Assembly (NCBI RefSeq): GCF_045679555.1
Contig: NC_092091.1
Span: 15,151,572 to 15,215,571 of the forward strand
DNA: 64,000 nt
Direction of reading: 5' to 3'
Source of the DNA: Salvelinus alpinus
Lineage: Eukaryota > Chordata > Actinopteri > Salmoniformes > Salmonidae
Part shown: positions 11,121-23,663 of the stretch, piece after piece
Position numbering within the stretch: the stretch's first letter is position 1
Layout of the letters: each line of letters opens with the position of its first letter
Made by a program: the position numbers and the translations under genes
Notes under the pieces: model-generated
What the model saw: only the letters and a program-made list of their open reading frames with translations
The model's database searches: none
Told to the model about the DNA's origin: nothing

Positions 11121-13950
11121 CAGATATGACGACTCATAGTTTGTTGGCATTTCATGTATGAGTTTGCCCATTGGGTACCCATTGGATGCAGTGATCACAA
11201 TATAGTGTCTATATCCAGGAAAGCCAAAGTTCCAACAGCTGGCCCTAAAATAGTGTATAAAAGAGATCATACAAAAGATTTTGCTGTGACTCTTATGTGG
11301 ATGATGTTAAAAATATTTGTTTGTCTGACGTGATTAAAACATCTTCGGGATCGGTGTCCCTTCCACGGGACAGTTACAGGCAGTTAGATTTGGGTATGTT
11401 ATTTTAGGTGAAAATTGGAAAAAAAAGGGGCGGATCCTTAAGGGGTTTAATGAAATTATGGGCAGAAAGACAAATTCAACTCCATCTTTCATCGAATCAA
11501 ATTGCTTATTCATCACGAAACCATTTGATGTTGCCAATTATTTTAATGGTTATTTCATATGCAAAGTGGGCAAGCTTAAGTAGGAAATTCCAACAACGAA
11601 CAGTGAGCAATTGTATTCATGCATAAAAAAACAAATAATGAAAGAAAAGCATTGCAAGTTTTAATTTTGTAAAGTTAGTATGAGAGAGGTGGAAAAAAAT
11701 ATTGTTATCGATCAATAATGACAAACCTCCTGGCATTGACAACTGAGATGGAAGACTACTGAAGATGGTAGCTGACTCTATAGCCACTCCTATCTGTCAT
11801 ATATTTAATCTGAGCCTAGAGGAAATTCTTTGTCCTCAGGCCTGGAGGGAAGCCAAAGTAATTCCACTACCCAAGAGTGGCAAAGAGGCCTTCACTGGTT
11901 CTAACAGCAGACCTATAAGCTTGCTGCCAGCTCTTAGCAAACTGTTGGGAAAAAATGTGTTTGACCAAATACAATGCAATTTCTCTGTAAACAAATGAAC
12001 AACAGACTTTCAGCATGCTTATAGAGAAGGGCACTCAACATGTACTGCACCGACACAAATGACTGATGAGTGGTTGAAATAAATTGATAATAGAAGATTG
12101 TGGGAGCTGTAATGTTAGATTTCAGTGCAGCCTTTGATATTATTGAGCATAACCTGTTGAAAAAACATATGTGTTATGGCTTTTCACCCTCTGCCATATC
12201 GTGGATTCTGTCAGGACCTGGTTACGAACTCGGGTCTCCGGTGAGAGAAACAGTCACTTAGCTAACTGAGCCACTAATAGTCGGCAGAACCCAGAAGATG
12301 AGGCAGACACAGCAGTACTTGAGACGGTGTTTTAATAAATTAAAAAGAAAAGTACTTCAGGCAAAAATATAAATCCACAACGTCAAAGTAAATCCAAGAG
12401 AAAAAAGGTATATCCTCCAAGACACAAGGTAAATCCACAAAAGTGGTAAGTACAGCAGGGAAAAATCAAAAAAATAAATAAATGAGAACAAAAACAGAGT
12501 ACCTCAAGAGAATCCAACTGGAGTAACAAAAGTTCACAGCATGGCTGGGGCTGGGTGCTAACATTCAAACACTGAGCAAAGAACAGAGGAAAACTAAGGG
12601 TTTAAATACATACAAGGGAAACGAGGCACAGGTGAAAATAATAACTGGAAATAAGGGAAGACAAAAGGGTCAAAAAAGCCCAATGGGGGCATCTAGTGAC
12701 CAAAACCGGAACAATCCTGGCCAAATCCTGACAGATTCAGAGCTATCTATCTGATAGAACTCAAAGGATTTTCTTTAATGGAAGCTTCTCTAATGTCAAA
12801 CATGTAAAGTGTGGTGCACCGCAGGGCAGCTCTCTAGGCCCTCTACTCTTTTATATTTTTACCAATGACCTGCCACTGGCATTAAACAAAGCATGCGTGT
12901 CCATGTATGCTGATGATTCATCCATATACACATCAGCAAAAACAGCTAATGAAGTCACTGAAACCCTTAAAGAGTTGCAGTCTGTTTCGGAATGGTTGGC
13001 CAGTAATAAACTGGTCCTGAGCATCTCTAAAACTAAGAGCATTGTATTTGGTTCAAATCATTCCTTTAGTTCTATACCTCAGCTGAATGCGGTAACGAAT
13101 GGTGTGGCTGTTGAACAAGTTGAGGAGACTAAATTACTTGGTGTTACTTTAGATTGTAAACTGTCATGGTCAAAACATATAGATTCAATGGTTGTAAAGA
13201 AGGGGAGAGGTCGTAATAAAGGTCGTAATAATTGGCCATAATAAAGAGATGCTCTGCTTTTTTGACACCACTTTCCAAAAAGCAAGTTCTGCAGGCTCTA
13301 GTTTAGTCTAATCTTGATTATTGTCCAGTCGTGTGGTCCAGTGCTGCAAGGAAAGACCTAGTAAAGCTGCAGCTGGCCCAGAACAGAGCGGCACATTTTG
13401 CTCTTAATTGTAATCCGAGGGCTGATATAAATACTATGCATGCCAGTCTCTCTTGGCTAAGAGTTGAGGAGAAACTGACTGCATCACTTCTTTTTATAAG
13501 AAACATTCATGTGCTGAAAATCCCAAATTGTTTGTACAGTCGACTTACACACAGCTCTGACACACACACTTATCCCACCAGACATGCCACAAGTTTTTTT
13601 TCTTCACAGTCCCGAAATCCAGAACAAATAGAGCCCTAATTGCATGGAACTTCCTTCCATCTCATATTGCTCAAATAATCAGCAAACCTAGTTCCAAAAA
13701 TCAGATAAAGCAACACCTAATGGCACAATGCTTCTCCCCCTATTTGACCTAGGTACTTTGTGTGTATGCATTGATACGTAGGCTACGTATGCCTTTGAAA
13801 ATAAAAAATTGTTGTTCTGTCCTTGAGCTGTTCTTGTCTATTGATGTTCTGTATTATGTCATTCTGTATTATGTTTCATGTTTTGTGTGGACCCCAGGAA
13901 GAGTAGCTGCTGCTTTTGCAACATAATAAATATAATATAATAATAAAATA
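11121..13950 (+). mobile_element. Non-LTR retrotransposon (LINE), + strand, with a DNA element inserted
   Basis: The element reads from an endonuclease/RT linker (DHNIVSISRKAKVP near 11190) through the RT fingers (AWREAKVIPLPKSG, 11845-11880) and DFSAAFDIIEHNLL (12120) to the palm. After removal of the insertion at 12208-12734 the frame reads WIQSYLSDRTQRI, KCGAPQGSSLGPLLFYIFTN and MYADDSS with an intact YADD box. A C-terminal region follows at 13331-13639 (QLAQNRAAHFALNCNPRADI, HSSDTHTYPTRHAT). The 3' end carries the GACCCCAGGAAGAGTAGCTG motif shared with the element at 63045. It contains stops at several points and is not active. Confidence 0.82.
12208..12734. mobile_element. Non-autonomous DNA transposon inside the LINE
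   Basis: This 527-bp insertion begins CTGTCAGGA and ends TCCTGACAG, 9-bp inverted termini, and is flanked by an ATT duplication (12205-12207 and 12735-12737). Removing it with one ATT rejoins the LINE reading frame exactly (Trp-Ile-Gln-Ser), which fixes the ends. The inside is A-rich with no coding capacity. A 3-bp duplication would fit a PIF/Harbinger-like element, but the family was not established. Confidence 0.78.
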
Positions 13951-14270
13951 CCAAATACCAAACACATTTTAATCAAACCATATGGTTCAAATGAAAAATA
14001 CATACCAAAAAATACGTACTTAAACAAATTGCATTCATATCAGAACTTACATCATACAATGAGGCCATTGATACAGTTTGGTGTAATCATTAGGCATCTG
14101 GGCAGGAACAGTTATCTTTGTTTATTTCTTTGTCTGATCTGCATGGTGTCCATTGTTAATTACCTCACAGTCCATTGTCTTATGTCAGATAGAGCAATGA
14201 TTCCGCCTACACTGATCGGTTGAGGGACGAGTGTTGCGTAGGAGTGACGCCACCTGACGTAAGACAATGC
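13951..14270 (-). other. 3' flank of the - strand thioesterase gene
   Basis: The sequence is AT-rich. On the - strand an AATAAA at 14126-14121 lies about 145 bp past the stop codon and is the best poly(A) signal candidate. The 35 bases nearest the stop match the 3' flank of the + strand paralog. No gene was seen. Confidence 0.5.
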
Positions 14271-17200
14271 TCACAATCTGGACTGCACATGGGGTTTGAC
14301 ACTGTGACAGAGATGCTCTTGCAGAAAACCTAGAATCTTCTCCCATGAGTCTTCCTGTGCAATGGCGTGAGGTTTGGTGAAGCCTCCAAACAGCATGACC
14401 ACTGCAACAAGTTGGAATGACTGCTTTAGATTTAACACATTTGAGCCATGGTATTCTTCTGACTGTATAAATGTAGACCTATATGAAAATTGGGTCCAGT
14501 AACATAAGAAAAACCTAGAACTGTAGGATCATTAGTGGACTAGTTTCATCTGGTGAGCTAGATCAACAGGTTGCAACGCCCTGTGGTACTAGATGAATGT
14601 ATTGGGACTCCTATAGGAGCACAAGAACTATAAAAGCATAGTCTGTCTGCATGAATGACTCTGCAAAGGCACCTCTCTGTTGGCCTGGCTGCAACACAAA
14701 GGTACAAGCCCTGCAGTTGGGACCATACGGAGGTTCAATCAGGTGACCAGCTCCAGGGTAGGACAGAGTGGTCAGCAGGTGACTGTTTCCTGTTCTCTCC
14801 ATCATCTGCTTCATCTGAGGAGAAAATTATGGAGTTTAGCACTAATTAATTAATCTCATCAATTGATATCTTGTATTTAAAACCTCTTACATGTAAAGTC
14901 CCCATATTTGGTGACCCTATTAGATTTTTCTAATTCAATTCAGTCTGGTATGAGAACGGTAGCCCCTATCTGCAAAAGCAGGGTGTCTGCAGAAAGCTGA
15001 GTATCTTGGCTATTGATCTATGCCTTCAAATCTTTGGTTTGACTTACTACCATATATGGGCATACAAATTTATAAGGGCAGGCCGTGCTGATGAGCTCAT
15101 TTCAAGATGTTTGCTACCTACATTCCTGTCAGCATTGTGAAGCATAAACGTTGATACACACCCAAAGCCGGGACTCCACAAATCATGAGGATATCTTATT
15201 TGTCGTTTTCACCAAACAGCAAACATCTTACAAGGTAAGCGTTGATTTGGTCTGTGTTTGGGCTGTAGCTACATGGGGGGATATCAAATTAGGAACAAAT
15301 CTAGCCTACTGCCAATGTTATCTGATGATGTATGACTTAATGGCAACATCAAATGTCCACCGAGTAACTATATCTTTGCGCATCAGAAATATGATGCTTG
15401 TTTATGCGCTGTAGGCATCAATATCCCCGGTATGTCCTCCGACACCACCACAATGTTTGAGAGAGGTTGGTGTTGTATACATTTTGTTTTTATAGTAAAC
15501 AACAACTTTTGGGCACATCCAGTGTGCAGAAACAGTGCAATTACCACATTCGGACACTTTGGAGAGGTTGAAAGGACACTTGAATATCCCGTAGGTACCC
15601 CATATCACCCCCCACAGTGTTTGAGTGAGGTTGATATGGTAAAAATTGTGTTTTTATACTGAAAAATAGCATTTAGGGATTTCAAATATGTAATAGCACT
15701 GGAATTATCTCATTTACAGACATATGCCACTTTGGAGAGGTTTATGGACACTGGAAGCATCCCATGACCACACCTGAAACCACTTACTAAAACATCTGCC
15801 CATTTCTAGTTGTTAGGTCTATAAGTCCCATTTTTATCTGATATTGTTCACATGTTGTGGAAGCCATCTGATGTGTTTCCAGCTCTGGGCATCAATAATT
15901 CACGTATAGCTTGTCAATGAAAGATGGTTATTTTGTGTGTGCTTGATCTTGTTTATTCTGAACTATGTAACTCCTATCTATCTTCTATCTATCTAATTTC
16001 CTCATAATCTCCCAGATATTTTCTTTCCAAATATATCACGTTTTGCCATGTCAGAATCATGTAATTACACATGAATAGCAGTTACTTTTGGGTATGTCTA
16101 TTTAGGCCGAAATCTACATTTTGCCATTACATTTAAGAGGTTTTTTAAACTGCATGTATGAAGCATGATGTTTTCCATAGGCAAACCAGACGTAGCTCAC
16201 ATCATCAGCTGATTCAACAGCAGCCCAATTCTGATCATCTTGTCCAACAACCAGCAGCAGAGGACATGTTATCCTCCCCATCTGAGGACAGAATAAAACA
16301 AAACGGAGCAGAACTGAACAGATTAATAGTCATTTAGGAAAACATTGAATATTGATAGACGCAACAATACTTCTGAGCCCTCAATCTTGTGAGATACTGG
16401 AGGATCATGATAGGACTGGAGAAAGTGTGAAACTGTTCTCAGTATTGGTTGAGTTCTCCAGCGTAATCTTTTAGAGGTCCTTATCATCCTGTCCTCCTGT
16501 GTGGGATACAGTTCCCTCGCTACAATCATCCAAACAAGAGCAGAGTACTGAAGGGTCTTTCTGTACATAACAGATATCTTACTTCCACTTTCAGGTCTAT
16601 ATCTTCTGGAATAGGTAGAAGAACGTCCCTCCAGATGAGGCGATTCTCCTCATCAGTACGGGCCTTTGCATATTTTCTGAAAACGCATGGCCAAAAGTAT
16701 AGTACTGATTTTCTCCTTGAAAATCATTAGGCTACTTTATAAACAGACAAACACAAGTAAACATAAGGTATTGACTCACTTGTGTATACCCTGAGATGTT
16801 TCCTCAACGGACTGGGTGGCTCCAATTCGACACGCATGGCTGCCACTGATGCACACACAACATCTAGGCTAAAAGGAGTAGACAGAGATTTAATTAAGCT
16901 GCATGAATACATTGTTTATTACTGACTGGGGACAGATAAGCAAAAATGCATTTTGTCGCTGATATTCATGTGATTTTCCTAAACACAACTCAATGATGGT
17001 GAGTATGATGGGGACATTTTGGTCTGGGTAAAGCGCATGCACATATGTTTATTCAGGAAACCAACAAACTGACAGGGCAGGAGTTTCTTAGGGACTTACT
17101 TTGACAGCTTCTGAGTAAGCAGTGATGGATAGAACCACTGTAACGCCAAGGGAAAGGCCAAGCAGCGCAATTCTGTCAGCGGCCACTAGAGGGTGATCCT

Positions 17201-17656
17201 GCAGTAGTCTGAATGCAGCCTGAGAAGATATTAGCATGTGACAATACTCATTTAGGCATTTATTAAAGTTTTCTCAAGACAATGGATCAAGAAAGACGTG
17301 CAGATGTTTTTTCCCCCCAGCCCCACAGACGTGAGAGACAGCATAGTGGTGTGCGTGTTAGTATTCACATTCAAAGATGGTGAAAGAGTCCTCTCACCTG
17401 ATTCCAAAGGTCTAAATCAGTTACTAATTGTGTAAGGTAAGGATTCAAACTAGCAAACAAACATTCACCACAGGCATTATGTAGCATTGTCTGTCAGACT
17501 GTCACTTGTCAGGCAAGTTATTGTTTATCAAGTTATTGTTTATAAGAGCTTACCGACTGACTAAAAATAACTTCTTAAAACATAGTACATGTATTTGGAG
17601 CAGTTCCCATTTTGCAGGCGCACGCACGCACGCACACACACACACACGCACGCACA

Positions 17657-17716
<60 letters not shown>

Positions 17717-20631
17717 AATGGCCGAGCGTCAACCATGATTTCTATATGAAAATGGTGCAGACGGTAGACACAAACCTCAAAGTAAGGGTAGCCAATGGTA
17801 GCATTTTTATTTTGGTCTGGGAAGACGTAAAGTAGCGCCATGGCAGCAAAGCCGTGGGATGCCAAGAGAGCCGCTCTATATTCCACCAGGCCGCCACTAC
17901 CTCCCCACATGTCTAAAACTCCGGGGAAGGGTCCGGGACCTTCAGGATGACATGATCAAAAAAACATTATTCTTTATTTCTACCACTGACCCTGTGCCTT
18001 ATACCAGTCAAAAGTGTGGATATATATATATATATTCAACATATCAGAACTCAAAATTTAATTTGTTAGGACTTATTATTCCTCTACAGGTCTTAAAGAG
18101 AACCCAGACAAAATGGCCAAAATGTGACCTTCAGTTATTGAGAGCATATTGTGTACCTGGTGGCAGGAACAGGGTCCCTGTGACCCCTCCCTCTGTGATG
18201 TCGACCCTGCGGACTCCAGGGGCCATGTACCAGCGCTCTGTGACGACACTCGCCAGGGCCACCTGCTCTCTGAACCCCTGACTCATGTGTCCCCTGTACA
18301 CAGAGATGTGCACCACCATGGGAGTGTGGACCTCCTTCTTTCTCAACCTACGAGAGGTATAAACAATTTGTATTCCAAAACTACCAACCACTTTAGCGTT
18401 GGCCTGAGTGTCAGAATAACCTCATGTTCATTCTCATGTTTACCTGAGTTCCGGTCTACTGCCAGGTATTGGTCTCATGCTCCACAACAGACCCATGGGC
18501 TCAACACCCTCATATGTCCCCCCTACACTTGGATCCTTGAAGACTATTAATGACGTAAAAGTTACTTGAAAGTACAGGGCGAAAAGTGTGGTTTGTGTAG
18601 CAAAAAAACACGCATTTTGTGACAGGGGTTTTTATATACACTGCTCAAAAAAATAAAGGGAACACTTAAACAACACAATGTAACTCCAAGTCAATCACAC
18701 TTCTATGAAATCAAACTGTCCACTTAGGAAGCAACACTGATTGACAATAAATTTCACATGCTGTTGTGCAAATGGAATAGACAAAAGGTGGAAATTATAG
18801 GCAATTAGCAAGACACCCCCAAAAAAGGAGTGATTCTGCAGGTGGTGACCACAGACCACTTCTCAGTTCCTATGCTTCCTGGCTGATGTTTTGGTCACTT
18901 TTGAATGCTGACGGTGCTCTCACTCTAGTGGTAGCATGAGACGGAGTCTACAACCCACACAAGTGGCTCAGGTAGTGCAGTTCATCCAGGATGGCACATC
19001 AATGCGAGCTGTGGCAAAAAGGTTTGCTGTGTCTGTCAGCGTAGTGTCCAGAGCATGGAGGCGCTACCAGGAGACAGGCCAGTACATCAGGAGACGTGGA
19101 GGAGGCCGTAGGAGGGCAACAACCCAGCAGCAGGACCGCTACCTCCGCCTTTGTGCAAGGAGGTGCACTGCCAGAGCCCTGCAAAATGACCTCCAGCAGG
19201 CCACAAATGTGCATGTGTTAGCATATGGTCTCACAAAGGGTCTGAGGATCTCATCTCGGTACCTAATGGCAGTCAGGCTACCTCTGGCGAGCACATGGAG
19301 GCCTGTGCGGCCCCACAAAGAAATGCCACCCCACACCAGACTGACCCACCGCCAAACCGGTCATGCTGGAAGGATGTTGCAGGCAGCAGAACGTTCTCCA
19401 CGGCGTCTCCAGACTCTGTCACGTCTGTCACGTGCTCATGTGCTCAGTGTGAACCTGCTTTCATCTGTGAAGAGCACAGGGCGCCAGTGGCGAATTTGCC
19501 AATCTTGGTGTTCTCTGGCAAATGCCAAACGTCCTGCACGGTGCTGGGCTGTAAGCACAACCCCCACCTGTGGACGTCGGGTCCTCATACCACCCTCATG
19601 GAGTCTGTTTCTGACCGTTTGAGCAGACACATGGACATTTGTGGCCTGCTGGAGGTCATTTTGCAGGGCTCTGGCAGTGCACCTCCTTGCACAAAGGCGG
19701 AGGTAGCGGTCCTGCTGCTGGGTTGTTGCCCTCCTATGGCCTCCTCCACGTCTCCTGATGTACTGGCCTGTCTCCTGGTAGCGCCTCCATGCTCTGGACA
19801 CTACGCTGACAGACACAGCAAACCTTTTTGCCACAGCTCGCATTGATGTGCCATCCTGGATGAACTGCACTACTTGAGCCACTTGTGTGGGTTGTAGACT
19901 CCGTCTCATGCTACCACTAGAGTGAGAGCACCGCCAGCATTCAAAAGTGACCAAAACATCAGCCAGGAAGCATAGGAACTGAGAAGTGGTCTGTGGTCAC
20001 CACCTGCAGAATCACTCCTTTTTTGGGGGTGTCTTGCTAATTGCCTATAATTTCCACCTTTTGTCTATTCCATTTGCACAACAGCATGTGAAATTTATTG
20101 TCAATCAGTGTTGCTTCCTAAGTGGACAGTTTGATTTCACAGAAGTGTGATTGACTTGGAGTTACATTGTGTTGTTTAAGTGTTCCCTTTATTTTTTTGA
20201 GCAGTGTAGTTATGATGAATATGACACAAGTCTGAGTTTACAGAATCCATCATATTGTTATTTCACTGTAATTCCTTTAAATAAATGAAATCAATGAAAG
20301 AGTTTCCAGTGCAGGCCCAAATACATCCGATAGTGCATTTACAAATGTTTTTCTGGTGTTGAAGTAGCTAAATGAAGTAGCAAAATGAAGTAGCTACAGG
20401 AAATTAAGTAGATAAATGGAAATAATATCTCTCACCTGTGACCCTTCCCTGAGCATCACTGACATAATGCCCAAACGCCTCCCAGTAGTCTGTGTCTTCA
20501 GACTGATGTAAAGAATGTAGTGTGACCTCCTGTGTCGGTGGTAAGTTCCCCACAACCACATGGAACTTATCATCAAAGAGGGCTCTCCATGGTTTTACAG
20601 TCAACACAGGAATCACACCCATCTGACACAT
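14271..20631 (-). CDS. ACOT/BAAT-family acyl-CoA thioesterase, complete, ten coding exons
   Basis: Exons on the - strand, in order: 20631-20436, 18543-18444, 18347-18157, 17939-17776, 17219-17100, 16868-16780, 16676-16583, 16281-16201, 14814-14673 and 14401-14271. All junctions are GT-AG with consistent phase, and they splice to 1308 nt, 435 residues plus stop. Family members are about 420 residues. Residues 1-140 form the acyl-CoA thioester hydrolase/BAAT N-terminal domain ([35 protein letters not shown]). Residues 200-425 form the alpha/beta-hydrolase with Ser240 in GLSLG, Asp333/334 in GQDDQNW and His369 in [10 protein letters not shown]. It ends Ser-Arg-Leu, so a peroxisomal location is likely. 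Serine rather than cysteine at the nucleophile predicts hydrolysis of acyl-CoA rather than amino-acid transfer. The start is the first in-frame Met of exon 1. A second Met is three codons on. A palindromic Tc1 derivative sits in intron 1. Confidence 0.9.
15430..15785. repeat. Two-copy degenerate tandem repeat in a thioesterase intron
   Basis: Two diverged units of about 164-173 bp lie head to tail. ACAATGTTTGAGAGAGGTTG at 15449 recurs as ACAGTGTTTGAGTGAGGTTG at 15613. CACTTTGGAGAGGTT at 15555 recurs at 15728. Text between these anchors is also similar (TTTTTATA then AACA/AATAGCA). No coding signal. Confidence 0.7.
17616..17716. repeat. CGCA/CA microsatellite in a thioesterase intron
   Basis: About 100 bp of mixed (CGCA)n and (CA)n ends in a pure CA run. 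It lies in the intron between exons 5 and 4 of the - strand thioesterase gene. Cysteine/valine-rich and histidine/threonine-rich reading frames here are artefacts of the repeat. Confidence 0.97.
18936..19622 (+). pseudogene. Left-arm transposase N-terminus fused to antisense sequence
   Basis: Residues 1-93 ([19 protein letters not shown] onward, with [20 protein letters not shown]) are the helix-turn-helix DNA-binding part of a Tc1 transposase. At the arm/loop junction near 19218 the frame runs on through antisense transposase sequence for about 135 further residues, so the ORF is 228 codons but only the first 93 are meaningful. No catalytic residues are present. Confidence 0.8.
19219..19954 (-). 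pseudogene. Right-arm transposase, truncated before the catalytic Asp2 and Glu
   Basis: The - strand frame encodes the same helix-turn-helix region, then [20 protein letters not shown] and [11 protein letters not shown] with the first catalytic Asp. It stops at a TGA near 19436 after a small frameshift. Downstream the other frame shows [20 protein letters not shown] and [16 protein letters not shown], then the sequence breaks at 19219. The second Asp and the Glu of the DDE triad are missing, so it cannot be catalytic. Confidence 0.8.
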
Positions 20632-20755
20632 GACTTCTTCACAAAAAACTGTGACAACCTTAATAGGTCTCCTTTACATTGAAGTTGTGAACCGTCACTG
20701 CTCATCCGACCCGTGAGCAATGGTTAAAAACATCAATAGAGTGCCTAGGTGAATA

Positions 20756-20975
20756 TCAAATCAAATCAAATTTTAACTTTATTTGTCACATGCACCAAAT
20801 GCAACAAGTGTAGACTTTACCGGGAAATGCTTACTTACAAGCCCTTAACCAACAGTGCAGTTCAAGAAGAAGAAAATATTTACCAAGTAGGCTCAAATAA
20901 AAATAAATAATAAAAAGTAACACAATAAGAATAACAATAACGAGGCTATACACAGCGGTATACAGTGGTATTCTG
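20756..20975 (-). repeat. 3' fragment of a jockey/CR1-like LINE
   Basis: It matches the 3' end of the LINE at 2795 (TTATTTGTCACATG, ATGCTTACTTACAAGCCC) in the same - strand orientation, and breaks off after about 220 bp. It begins with a TCAAATCAAATCAAATTTT tail. It is a 5'-truncated, non-coding insertion upstream of the complete thioesterase gene. Confidence 0.85.
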
Positions 20976-21444
20976 TCCGGTCCAAACAGCTACTTTAACA
21001 ACTTGCTCAGTACATATACGTAGATACCATGTACCTTAGGGTTTAATTATTAACTCATATCTTCAAACATAAAAAGGTGGATGAGTAACTAATTTGCAGG
21101 TCATTACCACTCTTCATGAAATAGGCAACAATCCAGTATTAACTTCATAAAATGTGTCTATTCTAATCAAATAAGTACCTTGTGAGGAAAACATTATGAA
21201 TGTGGGTTTTCACATGTGCATTTTGTTTTGTGTGAAGGTTAAATGTAACACTGTCTATCAGTACCAGAGGTGATATTCACTGAGGCTGTGAGGGAGAACT
21301 CTAATCTCTGGTCAATCAGTGTTATCTTTGTAACATTTTTAAATAGTGGGACTTTGGAAATAGCTTATTTCAAATAATAAATGTGATATATCATGTACTG
21401 TTGCTGTTGCATCATCGACTGCCCCTGGCCAACCAGTATATATA
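20976..21444. other. Intergenic, no feature recognised
   Basis: AT-rich sequence upstream of the complete thioesterase gene. No coding, RNA or repeat signal was identified. Confidence 0.4.
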
Positions 21445-23083
<1,639 letters not shown>

Positions 23084-23167
23084 TACGTCCAGTTTTACAG
23101 GTAGCACAGACCACTCTGCTGTACTGACCAGTGGGAGAGATGTGCAGGTGGGCAAAAGGTGTATATA

Positions 23168-23663
23168 CAGTTGAAGTCGGAAGTTCACGTACATCTTAAC
23201 CAAATACATTTGAACTCAGTTTTTCACAATTCCTTACATTTAATCCTAGTAAAAATTCCCTGTCTTAGGTCAGTTAGGATCACCTCTTTATTTTAAGAGT
23301 TTGAAGGTAGGCCTTGAAATACATCCGAAGGTACACCTCCAATTGACTCAAATGAAGTCAATTAGCCTATCAGAAGCTTCTAAAGCCATGACATAATTTT
23401 CTGGAATTTTCCAAGCTGTTTAAAGGCACAGTCAACTTAGTGTATGTAAACTTCTGACCCACTGGAATTGTGATACAGTGAATTCTAAGTGAAATAATCT
23501 GTCTGTAAACAATTGTTGGAAAAATGACTTGGGTCATGCACAAAGTAGATGTCCTAACCGACTTGCCAAAACTATAGTTTGTTAACAAGAAATTTGTGGA
23601 GTGGTTGAAAAACGAGTTTTAATGACTCCAACCTAAATGTATGTAAATTTCCGACTTCAAGTG
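23168..23663 (-). mobile_element. Sleeping Beauty-type Tc1 transposon, copy 3, internally deleted
   Basis: Only about 496 bp remain. The transposase-downstream terminus (23168-23290) is joined directly to the leader and opposite terminus (23299-23663). The whole transposase gene is missing, giving a MITE-like derivative. It lies 84 bp from copy 2 and points the other way. The right terminus reads ACTTCAAGTGTA instead of ACTTCAACTGTA, a variant shared with copy 4 at 43810. Confidence 0.88.

Larger units (their letters stand above)
18639..20206. mobile_element. Palindromic Tc1 derivative with two 5' ends
   Basis: The element is flanked by TA on both sides and both termini read CACTGCTCAAAAAAATAAAG inward. 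The left arm 18639-19218 and the right arm 19627-20206 are each 580 bp and are reverse complements with about four mismatches seen. Each arm holds the terminal repeat, leader and start of the transposase gene. The 408-bp loop (19219-19626) continues the right-arm copy into the middle of the transposase. The 3' third of the normal element and its own 3' end are absent, so this is an inverted duplication of the 5' half. It lies in intron 1 of the - strand thioesterase gene. Confidence 0.9.

Noticed and set aside
17161..17200. CTCF-like CCACTAGAGGGTG in the thioesterase exon
   Set aside because: It is dictated by the conserved protein sequence DHPLVA in both paralogs, so the match is probably incidental.
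17506..17910. Open frames across the CA/CGCA microsatellite as genes
   Set aside because: Cys/Val and His/Thr/Ala runs come from the simple repeat; the only real coding here is thioesterase exon 4 on the - strand at 17939-17776.
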